From the NCBI GenBank assembly GCA_025360875.1, contig JANYBI010000214.1, positions 1 through 15,232 on the forward strand: a stretch of DNA of 15,232 bases. The letters run 5' to 3'. The notes below the pieces were generated by a model. It did no database searches and had not been told where the DNA came from. It worked only from the letters and a program-made list of their open reading frames with translations. A program made the position numbers and the translations under genes. Positions 5,719 through 12,240 of the stretch are shown piece after piece; position 1 is the first letter of the stretch, and every line of letters starts with the position of its first letter. This DNA comes from Lentisphaerota bacterium. GTDB lineage: Bacteria; Verrucomicrobiota; Lentisphaeria; Victivallales; GWF2-50-93.

Positions 5719-7950
5719 TCAAAACCCCAAGCCGGGTTCGTCATCGTGTGCTGGCTTGGATTTCGGCATGAACGGCGAGAATTTCTTATATAGTTCATCG
5801 AGCTTGGCAAGGTAATATGCGATATTTTCATCGCGTCCGGCTGGAGCATCCTTCAGAAGACATGAGTTGTCCACCACGGATACGTTCTTCTTTGTTCCGG
5901 TTACATAGAAAGACACCTGGTCTCCGGCACGGTAGTCGCGCCCGGACTTGGTCGCAAGCTCGTATGCGGCGCTCCTTTTCCCGTTCTCCTCGTCTATTCC
6001 TCTCCTGTATGAATCTAGAGATTCCTGGAGGGTCTCGGATTTTGCGAATTTCGCAAGCGGCCATTTTCTGTTTTCTATGTCTGACCTGTATTCAGCAGTC
6101 ATCTTCTCGATCGAATCAAAATCTTTCTTCAGCAGATATTCGATGATTTTCTTCATATATTCGCGCTGGAACGGCTCGAGACCGCGGGACTTAAGGGCCG
6201 CCCCGGTTATTGAAATTTCCCCGCCATCCGAAAGGACCGCATAGTTCTTGCTCTTGTAGCAGAACATTGAAGGATATGTAGAATCAAGTTCAACGTCTAT
6301 CCCCTTGGGAAGTATCTTCTGTATCCTGTCTTTCATCACATCCGTATCTTTCACACCGGCAGGAGGCTGGAAATAAATACCGTCAGTATCGATTTCGATG
6401 ACATGAGCACCGCTGTCTTTCAGGAATTTAACCATTGAACTCAGAATGCTCCTGCCGCTTCCGGTCACGGATTCAGCCATCGTGTAGTCATTGAACGTCC
6501 CCTGCGAGAAGCCAAGATATCCGTAGAAGGAATTTATCAGAATCTTGAATGTAGACTGCAGCGAATAAAAATATTCTCTTTTTTCTTTAGCATCGGCATT
6601 TTTCTCCGCATCTTTTGCAAGGAGTCTGAAATCCCTGAGCCTAGCAAGGAAAAAAGAGAATATTTTTAAACTGTCTCTTTTGGGGATCCAGTCTTCCGCG
6701 AGGATTATGGAAGGATAAAGTGATCTTATGTCGCAATGCCAGACGTTTTCAAAAACTCCGGAAGAGAAAGCTTCGGTCAGGGCACCGGCAAAGCTCCGGC
6801 TTGGTTCGGGAACTGGAATGGACTGTTCCTTTTCAAGATATGCGGCAACGAGCATCGCGTCTATTCTGGTCGCATTTCCGCGGACTACGCAGTTCTGGTA
6901 GGAGTAGGGGATGAGCTGGGTCTGGTAGAAATAGCTGGGTGAAAGTATTTCGGCGATCGCGCGCGTTTCCCTGACATCGTCCAGCGCGTATTTTTTCATA
7001 CGTTCCCGATCCTTGGAGAACATCGCTGATATCTCATCCCCTTGGATATATGTCCTATCCTTGGACGCCACTCCGAAATGGCGTGCAATTGATTTGAGTC
7101 CGTAATCCTCAAGCTCCCGGTAGCTGACATCGTAGAACTGGGCAAGGAAGTAAGTATCGATTACATGTCGGCCATAGATGTCGAACCTAGAGTAGTTTAT
7201 AGTGCGTTCGGCTATTGAGACACGCGAGGGACGGTTTGAGGCAGGACTGCCGTCGCGTCCAAGGTTGAGTTTGACCTTGTGCCTTTTCGCCCGCGCCTGT
7301 ATGAACGGCAGATCGAAACGGAAGATATTATGCCCTTCAATGATGTCGGGGTCGCGTTCTTTTACGGTTTCGATGAATTTTTCCAGAAGCGCCTTTTCGG
7401 AATATGGTTCTTCGAGGACGAGAAGTTTTTCCCAGCCGGTGTTGTCGGACATGCTGATCATCGCGATTTTGTCGCCTTCGCGTTCGGGATTGGGGAACTC
7501 GAAACCTTCGGTCATGAGAGTTTCAATATCGAACTGGAGCCTGCGGATGTCGCTGAAAGTCATCTTCCTGAAAAGCCTGAACTGCTGGGAGGTCAGAAGT
7601 TGCTGGATATCGTCGTTGAAAAGCCTGAACGGGGCTGAAGGCGAGGTCGGATTGAAACCCGTGGATTTCTTCAGATATTTCAGTGCGACCTCATAGTCTG
7701 CGGAATTTGCGAACTTCGCAAGATAGCAGAAGATGGCGTCACCTTTTAATTTTACTATTTCAAACTGGAGATTTGACCCGTTGAGTATAGCCGGATTTGA
7801 AAGGAGCATGAACGGGTGGAAAGGGATTTCCTTTTTCTCGAGCTTGTCGGCATTCCGGATGTAAATGACGGCTTTGCCGTCTGATCCAGGTTCAGCGGCG
7901 ACTACGCGGTCTATTTTCGAAGCCACGAGATTTTCAAGGTTTAAATTCAT
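5719..7950 (-). CDS. family-B DNA polymerase with 3'-5' exonuclease domain
   Basis: A 743-aa replicative-fold polymerase. The proofreading domain shows Exo I DIE (141-143), Exo II N208-x3-FD (212-213) and Exo III Y321-x3-D325. The polymerase domain shows motif A DIRSLYPSI (407-415), motif B KILINSFYGYLG (469-480) and motif C as IDTDGIYF (520-527). Family members extend primers and proofread; bacterial ones (Pol II type) mostly act in damage tolerance or repair, probably its role here. Motif C has Gly where YxDTDS is usual, with both Asp residues kept. I start at the ATG at 7950 (MNLNLENLV). The frame is open to an ATG at 8016, but those 22 residues (with PELVEG) come from an intergenic repeat. 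No good ribosome binding site is seen for either start. It is about 10-40 residues shorter than E. coli Pol II and carries two copies of the AKFA palindrome. Confidence 0.92.
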   Translation of the reverse strand: MNLNLENLVASKIDRVVAAEPGSDGKAVIYIRNADKLEKKEIPFHPFMLLSNPAILNGSNLQFEIVKLKGDAIFCYLAKFANSADYEVALKYLKKSTGFNPTSPSAPFRLFNDDIQQLLTSQQFRLFRKMTFSDIRRLQFDIETLMTEGFEFPNPEREGDKIAMISMSDNTGWEKLLVLEEPYSEKALLEKFIETVKERDPDIIEGHNIFRFDLPFIQARAKRHKVKLNLGRDGSPASNRPSRVSIAERTINYSRFDIYGRHVIDTYFLAQFYDVSYRELEDYGLKSIARHFGVASKDRTYIQGDEISAMFSKDRERMKKYALDDVRETRAIAEILSPSYFYQTQLIPYSYQNCVVRGNATRIDAMLVAAYLEKEQSIPVPEPSRSFAGALTEAFSSGVFENVWHCDIRSLYPSIILAEDWIPKRDSLKIFSFFLARLRDFRLLAKDAEKNADAKEKREYFYSLQSTFKILINSFYGYLGFSQGTFNDYTMAESVTGSGRSILSSMVKFLKDSGAHVIEIDTDGIYFQPPAGVKDTDVMKDRIQKILPKGIDVELDSTYPSMFCYKSKNYAVLSDGGEISITGAALKSRGLEPFQREYMKKIIEYLLKKDFDSIEKMTAEYRSDIENRKWPLAKFAKSETLQESLDSYRRGIDEENGKRSAAYELATKSGRDYRAGDQVSFYVTGTKKNVSVVDNSCLLKDAPAGRDENIAYYLAKLDELYKKFSPFMPKSKPAHDDEPGLGF
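6042..6056. repeat. perfect TTGCGAA-N-TTCGCAA palindrome in polB
   Basis: Perfect 7+7 arms with central T on the plus strand. Read on the minus strand as Leu-Ala-Lys-Phe-Ala-Lys (PolB residues 632-637). Confidence 0.9.
7707..7721. repeat. perfect TTGCGAA-N-TTCGCAA palindrome in polB
   Basis: Perfect 7+7 arms with central C on the plus strand. Read on the minus strand as Leu-Ala-Lys-Phe-Ala-Asn (PolB residues 77-82), between the N-terminal and exonuclease domains. Confidence 0.9.
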
Positions 7951-7974
7951 GTGGAAATATAACCATGAAACACA

Positions 7975-7993
7975 CCCTTCGACAAGCTCAGGG
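7975..7993. repeat. widespread CCCTTCGACAAGCTCAGGG-type interspersed repeat
   Basis: CCCTTCGACAAGCTCAGGG lies just upstream of the polB start. From general experience this motif recurs between genes in many environmental bacterial genomes, and its translation PELVEG often appears as a false N-terminal extension, as in this polB frame. Confidence 0.6.
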
Positions 7994-8064
7994 CAGGCGA
8001 AATACACTAAAAACATGTAATTGAAATCGCATTATACGGAATTACCTTAAGCGGAATTGAAAAA

Positions 8065-8126
8065 GTAAGGCTGGCTTTCCAGCCCGTCGTAATAATGGAG
8101 AAAACAGGCTGGAAAGCCTGTCCTAC
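8065..8126. repeat. inverted pair of REP-like elements (BIME-like) between polB and the aldo/keto reductase
   Basis: The left element (+) has GTAA (8065-8068) then stem GGCTGG/CCAGCC (8069-8084). The right element (-) has stem ACAGGCT/AGCCTGT (8104-8121) with outer CTAC (8123-8126), i.e. head GTAG on the minus strand. Both hairpins share a GGCT...AGCC core around a CTTTCC-type centre (read on their own head strand), and both heads point outward. The pair lies in a divergent spacer, so it is not placed as a terminator. Confidence 0.8.
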
Positions 8127-8148
8127 TTCAAGAAAGGAAAAGATATAA

Positions 8149-9144
8149 ATGAAAAAATATGTTCCAGCTGAAACCCGATATTCAGGGATGAAATACAACA
8201 GGTGCGGACGGAGCGGACTTAAGCTTCCGGCGATATCGCTTGGGCTCTGGCATAATTTCGGAGGAGTTGATGATATTGAGAACTGCAGGAAAATGCTGAA
8301 GAAAGCCTTCGATCTGGGCATTACCCATTTTGATCTGGCTAACAACTATGGCCCGCCACCCGGATCCGCAGAAAGCAATTTCGGAAAAATACTGAAGAAG
8401 GATTTTGCCGGTTATAGGGACGAGATGGTGATCTCGACCAAGGCGGGATATTACATGTGGCCAGGCCCCTACGGCGAATGGGGTTCCAGGAAATATCTGC
8501 TTTCGAGCCTGGAGCAGAGTCTTAAGCGCATGGGAATCGATCATGTGGATATATTCTATCATCACAGACCGGATCCTGATACTCCTCTCGAAGAGACAAT
8601 GTCTGCCCTTGAACACGCTGTGAGACAGGGCAAAGCAATCTATGCCGGTATCTCAAACTACAGATCCAGCCAAGCCGAAGACGCCTCGAAGATATTGAAA
8701 TCCATGGGCGTGCCATGCCTGATACATCAACCGAGTTATAATATGTTCAACAGATGGGTCGAAGATGACGGACTTCTGGATGTTCTGGAAACTGAAGGAA
8801 TTGGCTGCATTGTGTTCTCACCTCTTGCTCAGGGGCTTCTTACGGACAGATATCTCAAGGGGATTCCAAAGGGTTCTAGGGCTTCGAAGGAACATGGTTT
8901 TTTAAAGAAGGGCAATATCACTGAAGATAAGCTTGTTAAAGTCAGAGCGCTGAACGAACTGGCGAAAACGCGCGATCAAAGTCTGGCGCAGATGGCTCTT
9001 GCGTGGGTTATGAGGAGAAAGACTGTGACTTCGGCGCTGATAGGGGCAAGTTCAGTGAAGCAGATAGAGGACTGTGTGTCCGCTACGAAAAACCTCGAGT
9101 TCTCAAAAGATGAACTCGAAAAGATAGAGAAGATTCTTAAGTAA
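8149..9144 (+). CDS. aldo/keto reductase, YghZ/Gpr-like (AKR14-type)
   Basis: A 331-aa NADPH-dependent cytoplasmic oxidoreductase. It follows E. coli YghZ (L-glyceraldehyde 3-phosphate reductase) very closely in the first half: LPAISLGLWHNFG, GITHFDLANNYGPPPGSAE, STKAGYYMWPGPYG and GSRKYLLSSLEQSLKRMG. The AKR catalytic tetrad is visible as Asp62, Tyr67, Lys98 and a His in YHHR (138-139, most likely His139). By homology it reduces small reactive aldehydes such as methylglyoxal or L-glyceraldehyde 3-phosphate; the exact substrate is inferred. A purine-rich ribosome binding site (AGAAAGGAAAAG, 8131-8142) precedes the ATG. The TAA stop (9142-9144) is part of the GTAA head of the next REP-like element. 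The DUF3392-like gene follows 71 bp downstream. Confidence 0.9.
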   Translation: MKKYVPAETRYSGMKYNRCGRSGLKLPAISLGLWHNFGGVDDIENCRKMLKKAFDLGITHFDLANNYGPPPGSAESNFGKILKKDFAGYRDEMVISTKAGYYMWPGPYGEWGSRKYLLSSLEQSLKRMGIDHVDIFYHHRPDPDTPLEETMSALEHAVRQGKAIYAGISNYRSSQAEDASKILKSMGVPCLIHQPSYNMFNRWVEDDGLLDVLETEGIGCIVFSPLAQGLLTDRYLKGIPKGSRASKEHGFLKKGNITEDKLVKVRALNELAKTRDQSLAQMALAWVMRRKTVTSALIGASSVKQIEDCVSATKNLEFSKDELEKIEKILK

Positions 9145-9195
9145 CGCGGACATTCCTGTCTGCGTCTTGAATTCGGGCACGAATGCCCGGGATAC
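9141..9195. repeat. inverted pair of REP-like elements overlapping the aldo/keto reductase stop codon
   Basis: The left element (+) has GTAA (9141-9144, containing the TAA stop), then stem CGCGGACA/TGTCTGCG with one G-T pair (9145-9164). The right element (-) has stem CGGGCA/TGCCCG (9174-9189) and outer ATAC (9192-9195), i.e. head GTAT on the minus strand. Heads are outward. An ATG at 9183 in the right hairpin gives a false upstream start for the next gene. Confidence 0.75.
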
Positions 9196-9215
9196 TTAAC
9201 AACAGGAGAGAACAG

Positions 9216-9548
9216 ATGGAATTTATAAATCCGTACATAGAAGATTTTTTCAGGCTGTTACGCAGCCATCTCATGGAAATAATACTTATTTTTGTGGGTG
9301 TTGTCCTGAGCGTATACGGAGGTGATATCAATAAGGCACTGATGAAGAAGATCAAGAAGGAAAACTTTTTCGTCAGATTCGGGGCTTTCGTAGCCCTCTG
9401 CACGGCAGGTTATGGGTTCATAACGATGGTTATCGGCAAGATTCTCGTCAAATACATGGCCCAGCTGAGCAACGTATGGCTGATATCGGTGATCGTAGGA
9501 GTCTTCATACTGATCGGCCTAATCGCCGAGGAGAAGAACCACATCTAA
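9216..9548 (+). CDS. small inner-membrane protein, DUF3392-like
   Basis: A 110-aa protein with three predicted membrane helices, at about 20-38 (MEIILIFVGVVLSVYGG), 54-79 and 85-103, separated by the basic loop KALMKKIKKEN. The text around VYGGDINKALMKKI followed by FFVRFGAF and TAGYGF resembles the DUF3392 family of short inner-membrane proteins, whose function is unknown. I chose the ATG at 9216 because CAGGAGAG (9203-9210) is well spaced before it. The frame extends to an ATG at 9183, but that lies inside a REP-like hairpin. It follows the aldo/keto reductase on the same strand and converges on the acyltransferase gene, with 3 bp between stops. Confidence 0.65.
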   Translation: MEFINPYIEDFFRLLRSHLMEIILIFVGVVLSVYGGDINKALMKKIKKENFFVRFGAFVALCTAGYGFITMVIGKILVKYMAQLSNVWLISVIVGVFILIGLIAEEKNHI

Positions 9549-9551
9549 GAT

Positions 9552-10361
9552 TTATTCTTTATTCCACTCGGCAAGCTTGCCTTGGACGAAATTGATGATC
9601 TGTTGATGCTCATCCTTGCCGGTGGCTGATTTCACATGGATTGGCTCGCCAAAACTGAAGTGGAGTATTTTCTTCGGATCAACTGGACCGAAATCCTTGA
9701 CAATCTTTCCGTTGCCCCAGAAATCAGTCTTCAGGGCAAAAGGAATGATGGGGATATTCGCCCGTTTTGCGAGTTTAACGCCAATTGAGTTGAATTCCTC
9801 CGGTTTGAATTCGACAGAGCGGGTCGACTGCGGGAAAATTATAACTGATCTTCCTTCCTTTATGTATCTTTCGCCTTCAGTCATAATGGTCTTGAAGTCT
9901 TCGCGCGGGTTCGTCCTGGACACCGGAATTCCGTAGATCTTGGCCACTTCGCCGAAAAACGGATAGTCGACAAGCTCCTTTTTAACGACTAGGATCGTGT
10001 CTTTCTTGTGCTCAAGAACCATGCAGGGAAGGGAATAGGTTTCAAATGAGCTCATATGGTTGCCGATGACAACCACAGGTCCTTCCACCTTGGTGAAGTT
10101 GTCTATCCCTTCGACAAGGGCGCGTCCGCCGACGTACTCTGCGGATCTTATCAGGTCAAACGCGTTGTATGCGAGCTCATTGGGTCCGTACAAACCTTTT
10201 TTTGCGAGTGTTCCGGAATTGACCGCGATCCTGAATGAATGGAAATAGAACTGCCAGCGTGTCCCGAGGAAAAGTATCCTCTGCCAGAGCTTTGCTGATC
10301 CGGGCTTTGTCTCATATTTTCCGTCGGGGAAATAGTTTACTTTTGGATATGGTGTTTTCAT
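9552..10361 (-). CDS. PlsC-like acyltransferase (lysophospholipid/glycerolipid acyltransferase family)
   Basis: A 269-aa protein of the PlsC family, which at the inner membrane transfers acyl chains to lysophosphatidic acid or similar acceptors in phospholipid synthesis. It has the catalytic block NHMSSFE (101-107), here H-x4-E instead of the common H-x4-D, then FPQSTRS (176-182) where FPEGTRS is usual, and PIIPFAL (204-210). Spacing between blocks is normal for the family. The two changes together suggest a divergent subfamily, and the acceptor cannot be named. No clear ribosome binding site precedes the ATG at 10361. Just upstream is a low-complexity repeat rather than a recognisable promoter. 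Confidence 0.8.
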   Translation of the reverse strand: MKTPYPKVNYFPDGKYETKPGSAKLWQRILFLGTRWQFYFHSFRIAVNSGTLAKKGLYGPNELAYNAFDLIRSAEYVGGRALVEGIDNFTKVEGPVVVIGNHMSSFETYSLPCMVLEHKKDTILVVKKELVDYPFFGEVAKIYGIPVSRTNPREDFKTIMTEGERYIKEGRSVIIFPQSTRSVEFKPEEFNSIGVKLAKRANIPIIPFALKTDFWGNGKIVKDFGPVDPKKILHFSFGEPIHVKSATGKDEHQQIINFVQGKLAEWNKE

Positions 10362-10442
10362 TGTCAGTAGTCAGTTGCTCGTTGTTAGTTGTCAATAAGA
10401 AACTCTGTTACTTTGTGCCTATGGAACTTTGTATCTTGTAGG
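10362..10442. repeat. low-complexity intergenic stretch with AGT/TTG-type short direct repeats
   Basis: About 10364-10396 reads as loose repeats of GTCAGTTG/GTTAGTTG. About 10402-10420 (CTCTGTTACTTTGTG) matches the CTCTGTGCCTTTGTG stretch near 5656-5670 at 13 of 15 bases. It separates the protease stop from the acyltransferase start, on the same strand. No gene or promoter is evident. Confidence 0.4.
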
Positions 10443-11261
10443 CTATTTCAAAGTCTCTCCCAGGTTCTTCTTGTTTGGTGCCGTCCTGTACTGGTCCAGG
10501 GCGTTTGGCATATATGCCTTCATCTCTTCGATGCGTTTATCGCTCATAGGATGGGTGGAAAAAAATTCGCCTACGGTACCGGTCTGCGAAAGCTGTCCGA
10601 ACTTATTCCAGAAAGTGATGGCAGCTTCAGGATTGTAGCCGGCTTTTGCCATGAAGATCAGGCCCAGCTTGTCCGCCTCATATTCATGTGTTCGACTGTA
10701 AGGCAGCATCACGCCGACATTTGTCCCTACGGCATATGCAACAAGAATGGCCTGGGCTGTTCCAGCTGATTTTCCGTCGAGGGCGGTTGCGACAGCCTGG
10801 GCGCCAATATCCTGAACTTCCGACTGTGACATTCTTTCGCCGCCATGTCTGGCGATGGCGTGCCCGATCTCATGCCCTACTACGGAAGCGAGTTCAGCGT
10901 CATTGGCGGTATACTGGAAAAGTCCTGAATAGACACCGACCTTGCCGCCTGGCAGGCAGAATGCGTTGGGTTCGGCATTTTCGAAAACCACGAATTCCCA
11001 TTTGTAGTCAGGTTTGTTTGCGACTTTCGCAAGGTTTCCTCCGACCCTTTTGAGAGCCAGCCTGTATTTGTCGTTGGAAGACTCCCTGTTTTGTGATAGG
11101 ACTTCCCTCCATGCCTGTTCGCCTGCCTGCGCTTCCTCCTGCGGAGTTGTCAGCAGCAGCTGGCTGCGGCCGGTGAATGGAACGGTGCTGCAGCCGGTCA
11201 CATAAAATAATGATAGACATAAAACTGCAAGAACTAAGCCCCTGATAGATTTACGGTTCAT
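10443..11261 (-). CDS. M48-family zinc metalloprotease, predicted lipoprotein (LoiP/YcaL-like)
   Basis: A 272-aa protein with a lipoprotein signal: basic start, hydrophobic 9-20 and lipobox VTGC with Cys24 as the predicted lipidated residue, so it sits in the periplasm on a membrane. The M48 zinc site is complete: HEIGH (His130, Glu131, His134) and Glu195 in EYEADKLG. Relatives in E. coli (LoiP, YcaL, BepA) degrade or check misfolded outer-membrane proteins, the likely role here. Residues LAKVAN (78-83) come from a one-mismatch copy of the palindrome. A strong AGGAGG (11267-11272) sits 5 bp before the ATG. The stop of uppP is only 16 bp upstream, so these two genes form an operon. Confidence 0.92.
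   Translation of the reverse strand: MNRKSIRGLVLAVLCLSLFYVTGCSTVPFTGRSQLLLTTPQEEAQAGEQAWREVLSQNRESSNDKYRLALKRVGGNLAKVANKPDYKWEFVVFENAEPNAFCLPGGKVGVYSGLFQYTANDAELASVVGHEIGHAIARHGGERMSQSEVQDIGAQAVATALDGKSAGTAQAILVAYAVGTNVGVMLPYSRTHEYEADKLGLIFMAKAGYNPEAAITFWNKFGQLSQTGTVGEFFSTHPMSDKRIEEMKAYMPNALDQYRTAPNKKNLGETLK
11018..11032. repeat. one-mismatch copy of the TTGCGAA-N-TTCGCAA palindrome
   Basis: TTGCGAC-T-TTCGCAA: one mismatch in the left arm. Read on the minus strand as Leu-Ala-Lys-Val-Ala-Asn in the M48 protease, the same phase as the copies encoding AKFA. Confidence 0.75.
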
Positions 11262-11277
11262 GTTAACCTCCTATTTT

Positions 11278-12072
11278 TTAATGCAAGCAGAATATTATCA
11301 CAAGGACTCCGATCACAATCCGGTAATAGCCGAAGGGTTTGAAATCGTGTTTCCGTATGTAGTTCATAAACAGGTAGATGACAGCCCATGCCACCAGGAA
11401 AGATACGATGAATCCTACTGCCAAAGCCTGCCATTCGAGGGACGACATTGAAGAACAATGTTTCATGAGCGAATATGCCGAGGCGGCGAACATTGTAGGA
11501 ATCGCAAGAAAGAAGGAGAATTCTGCGGCGGTTTCCCTGGATGCGCCCAGGAGCATCGCCCCTATGATGGTGGCAGCCGCCCTGGATGTGCCCGGAACCA
11601 TTGCCAGGCATTGGATAAGCCCTATTGAAATTGCAAGGGCATATGTGATGTCTGACACCCTGTATATCTTCGCCTCCCTTTTGCGGGATTCGATCACTAT
11701 GATTATTATCCCTCCGACTATTAAGGCACCAGCTACCACTGAGGGATTGAAAAGATATTCGGTTATTTTTTTGCCGAGGATGCCACCAATTATTAATGCC
11801 GGTACTACTCCGGCCAGCGTCTTTTTCCAAAGGGACAAGACTTCATCTCTTTTTCCCTTGTTTTCGGTTATGGGATTTAATCTGCCAAAGAAGAACACAA
11901 TCACCGAAAAGATCGCTCCAAGCTGAATCACGACTTCGAACATATGGGCGAAAGGCTCCTGGAACTTGATAAAATGGTTTACAATTATCAGGTGTCCTGT
12001 GCTGCTGATCGGCAGAAACTCCGTAATTCCTTCGACCACGCCCATGATCCCGGCATTTATTAGAAAATCCAT
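11278..12072 (-). CDS. uppP: undecaprenyl-diphosphatase (UppP/BacA)
   Basis: This integral membrane enzyme removes one phosphate from undecaprenyl diphosphate to recycle the lipid carrier for peptidoglycan and other envelope polymers; overproduction is linked to bacitracin resistance. At 264 aa it has normal family length. Both signature blocks are present: EGITEFLPISSTGH (14-27) and the PGTSR motif (160-164) with the following small-residue helix (GAMLLGASRETAAEFSFFLA). About eight hydrophobic segments are visible. The gene is first in a two-gene minus-strand operon with the M48 protease; both act at the cell envelope. A modest AGGA lies 12-15 bp before the ATG. A weak promoter-like TATGAT (minus strand) lies about 40 bp upstream. 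Confidence 0.95.
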   Translation of the reverse strand: MDFLINAGIMGVVEGITEFLPISSTGHLIIVNHFIKFQEPFAHMFEVVIQLGAIFSVIVFFFGRLNPITENKGKRDEVLSLWKKTLAGVVPALIIGGILGKKITEYLFNPSVVAGALIVGGIIIIVIESRKREAKIYRVSDITYALAISIGLIQCLAMVPGTSRAAATIIGAMLLGASRETAAEFSFFLAIPTMFAASAYSLMKHCSSMSSLEWQALAVGFIVSFLVAWAVIYLFMNYIRKHDFKPFGYYRIVIGVLVIIFCLH

Positions 12073-12147
12073 ATGTGAAAAATATCCTATTTAAAAAATG
12101 GCAGTGAAATATATCATACGCGGGTTTCTTTGCTATGAGACAATAAT

Positions 12148-12237
12148 GTAAAACAGGCATCTTGCCTGTTTATAACGGAACAGTAATAGCGTAATATTTC
12201 AATTATCCATGTGACACAGGCAGGATGCCTGTGCTAC
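12148..12237. repeat. inverted pair of REP-like elements between uppP and rsmB
   Basis: The left element (+) has GTAA (12148-12151) then stem AACAGGCA/TGCCTGTT (12152-12170). The right element (-) has stem CACAGGCA/TGCCTGTG (12215-12233) with outer CTAC (12234-12237), i.e. head GTAG on the minus strand. The hairpins are near-identical (CAGGCATCYTGCCTG on the head strand), heads outward, with 44 bp between. The right copy ends 3 bp before the rsmB start, so its hairpin would form in the rsmB leader. A GTG at 12211 gives a false longer rsmB frame. Confidence 0.8.
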
Positions 12238-12240
12238 ATT

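Noticed and set aside
8065..8126. REP-like pair as intrinsic terminators
   Set aside because: No T-runs follow the hairpins, and this gap lies between two divergent starts where no terminator is needed.
8007..8345. 112-aa minus-strand frame opposite the aldo/keto reductase start
   Set aside because: It runs through both REP-like hairpins and opposite strongly conserved reductase sequence, with no recognisable domain.
11258..11830. 190-aa minus-strand frame overlapping uppP
   Set aside because: Shifted frame of uppP on the same strand; low-complexity text rich in His, Arg and Gly, while the uppP frame has all family motifs.
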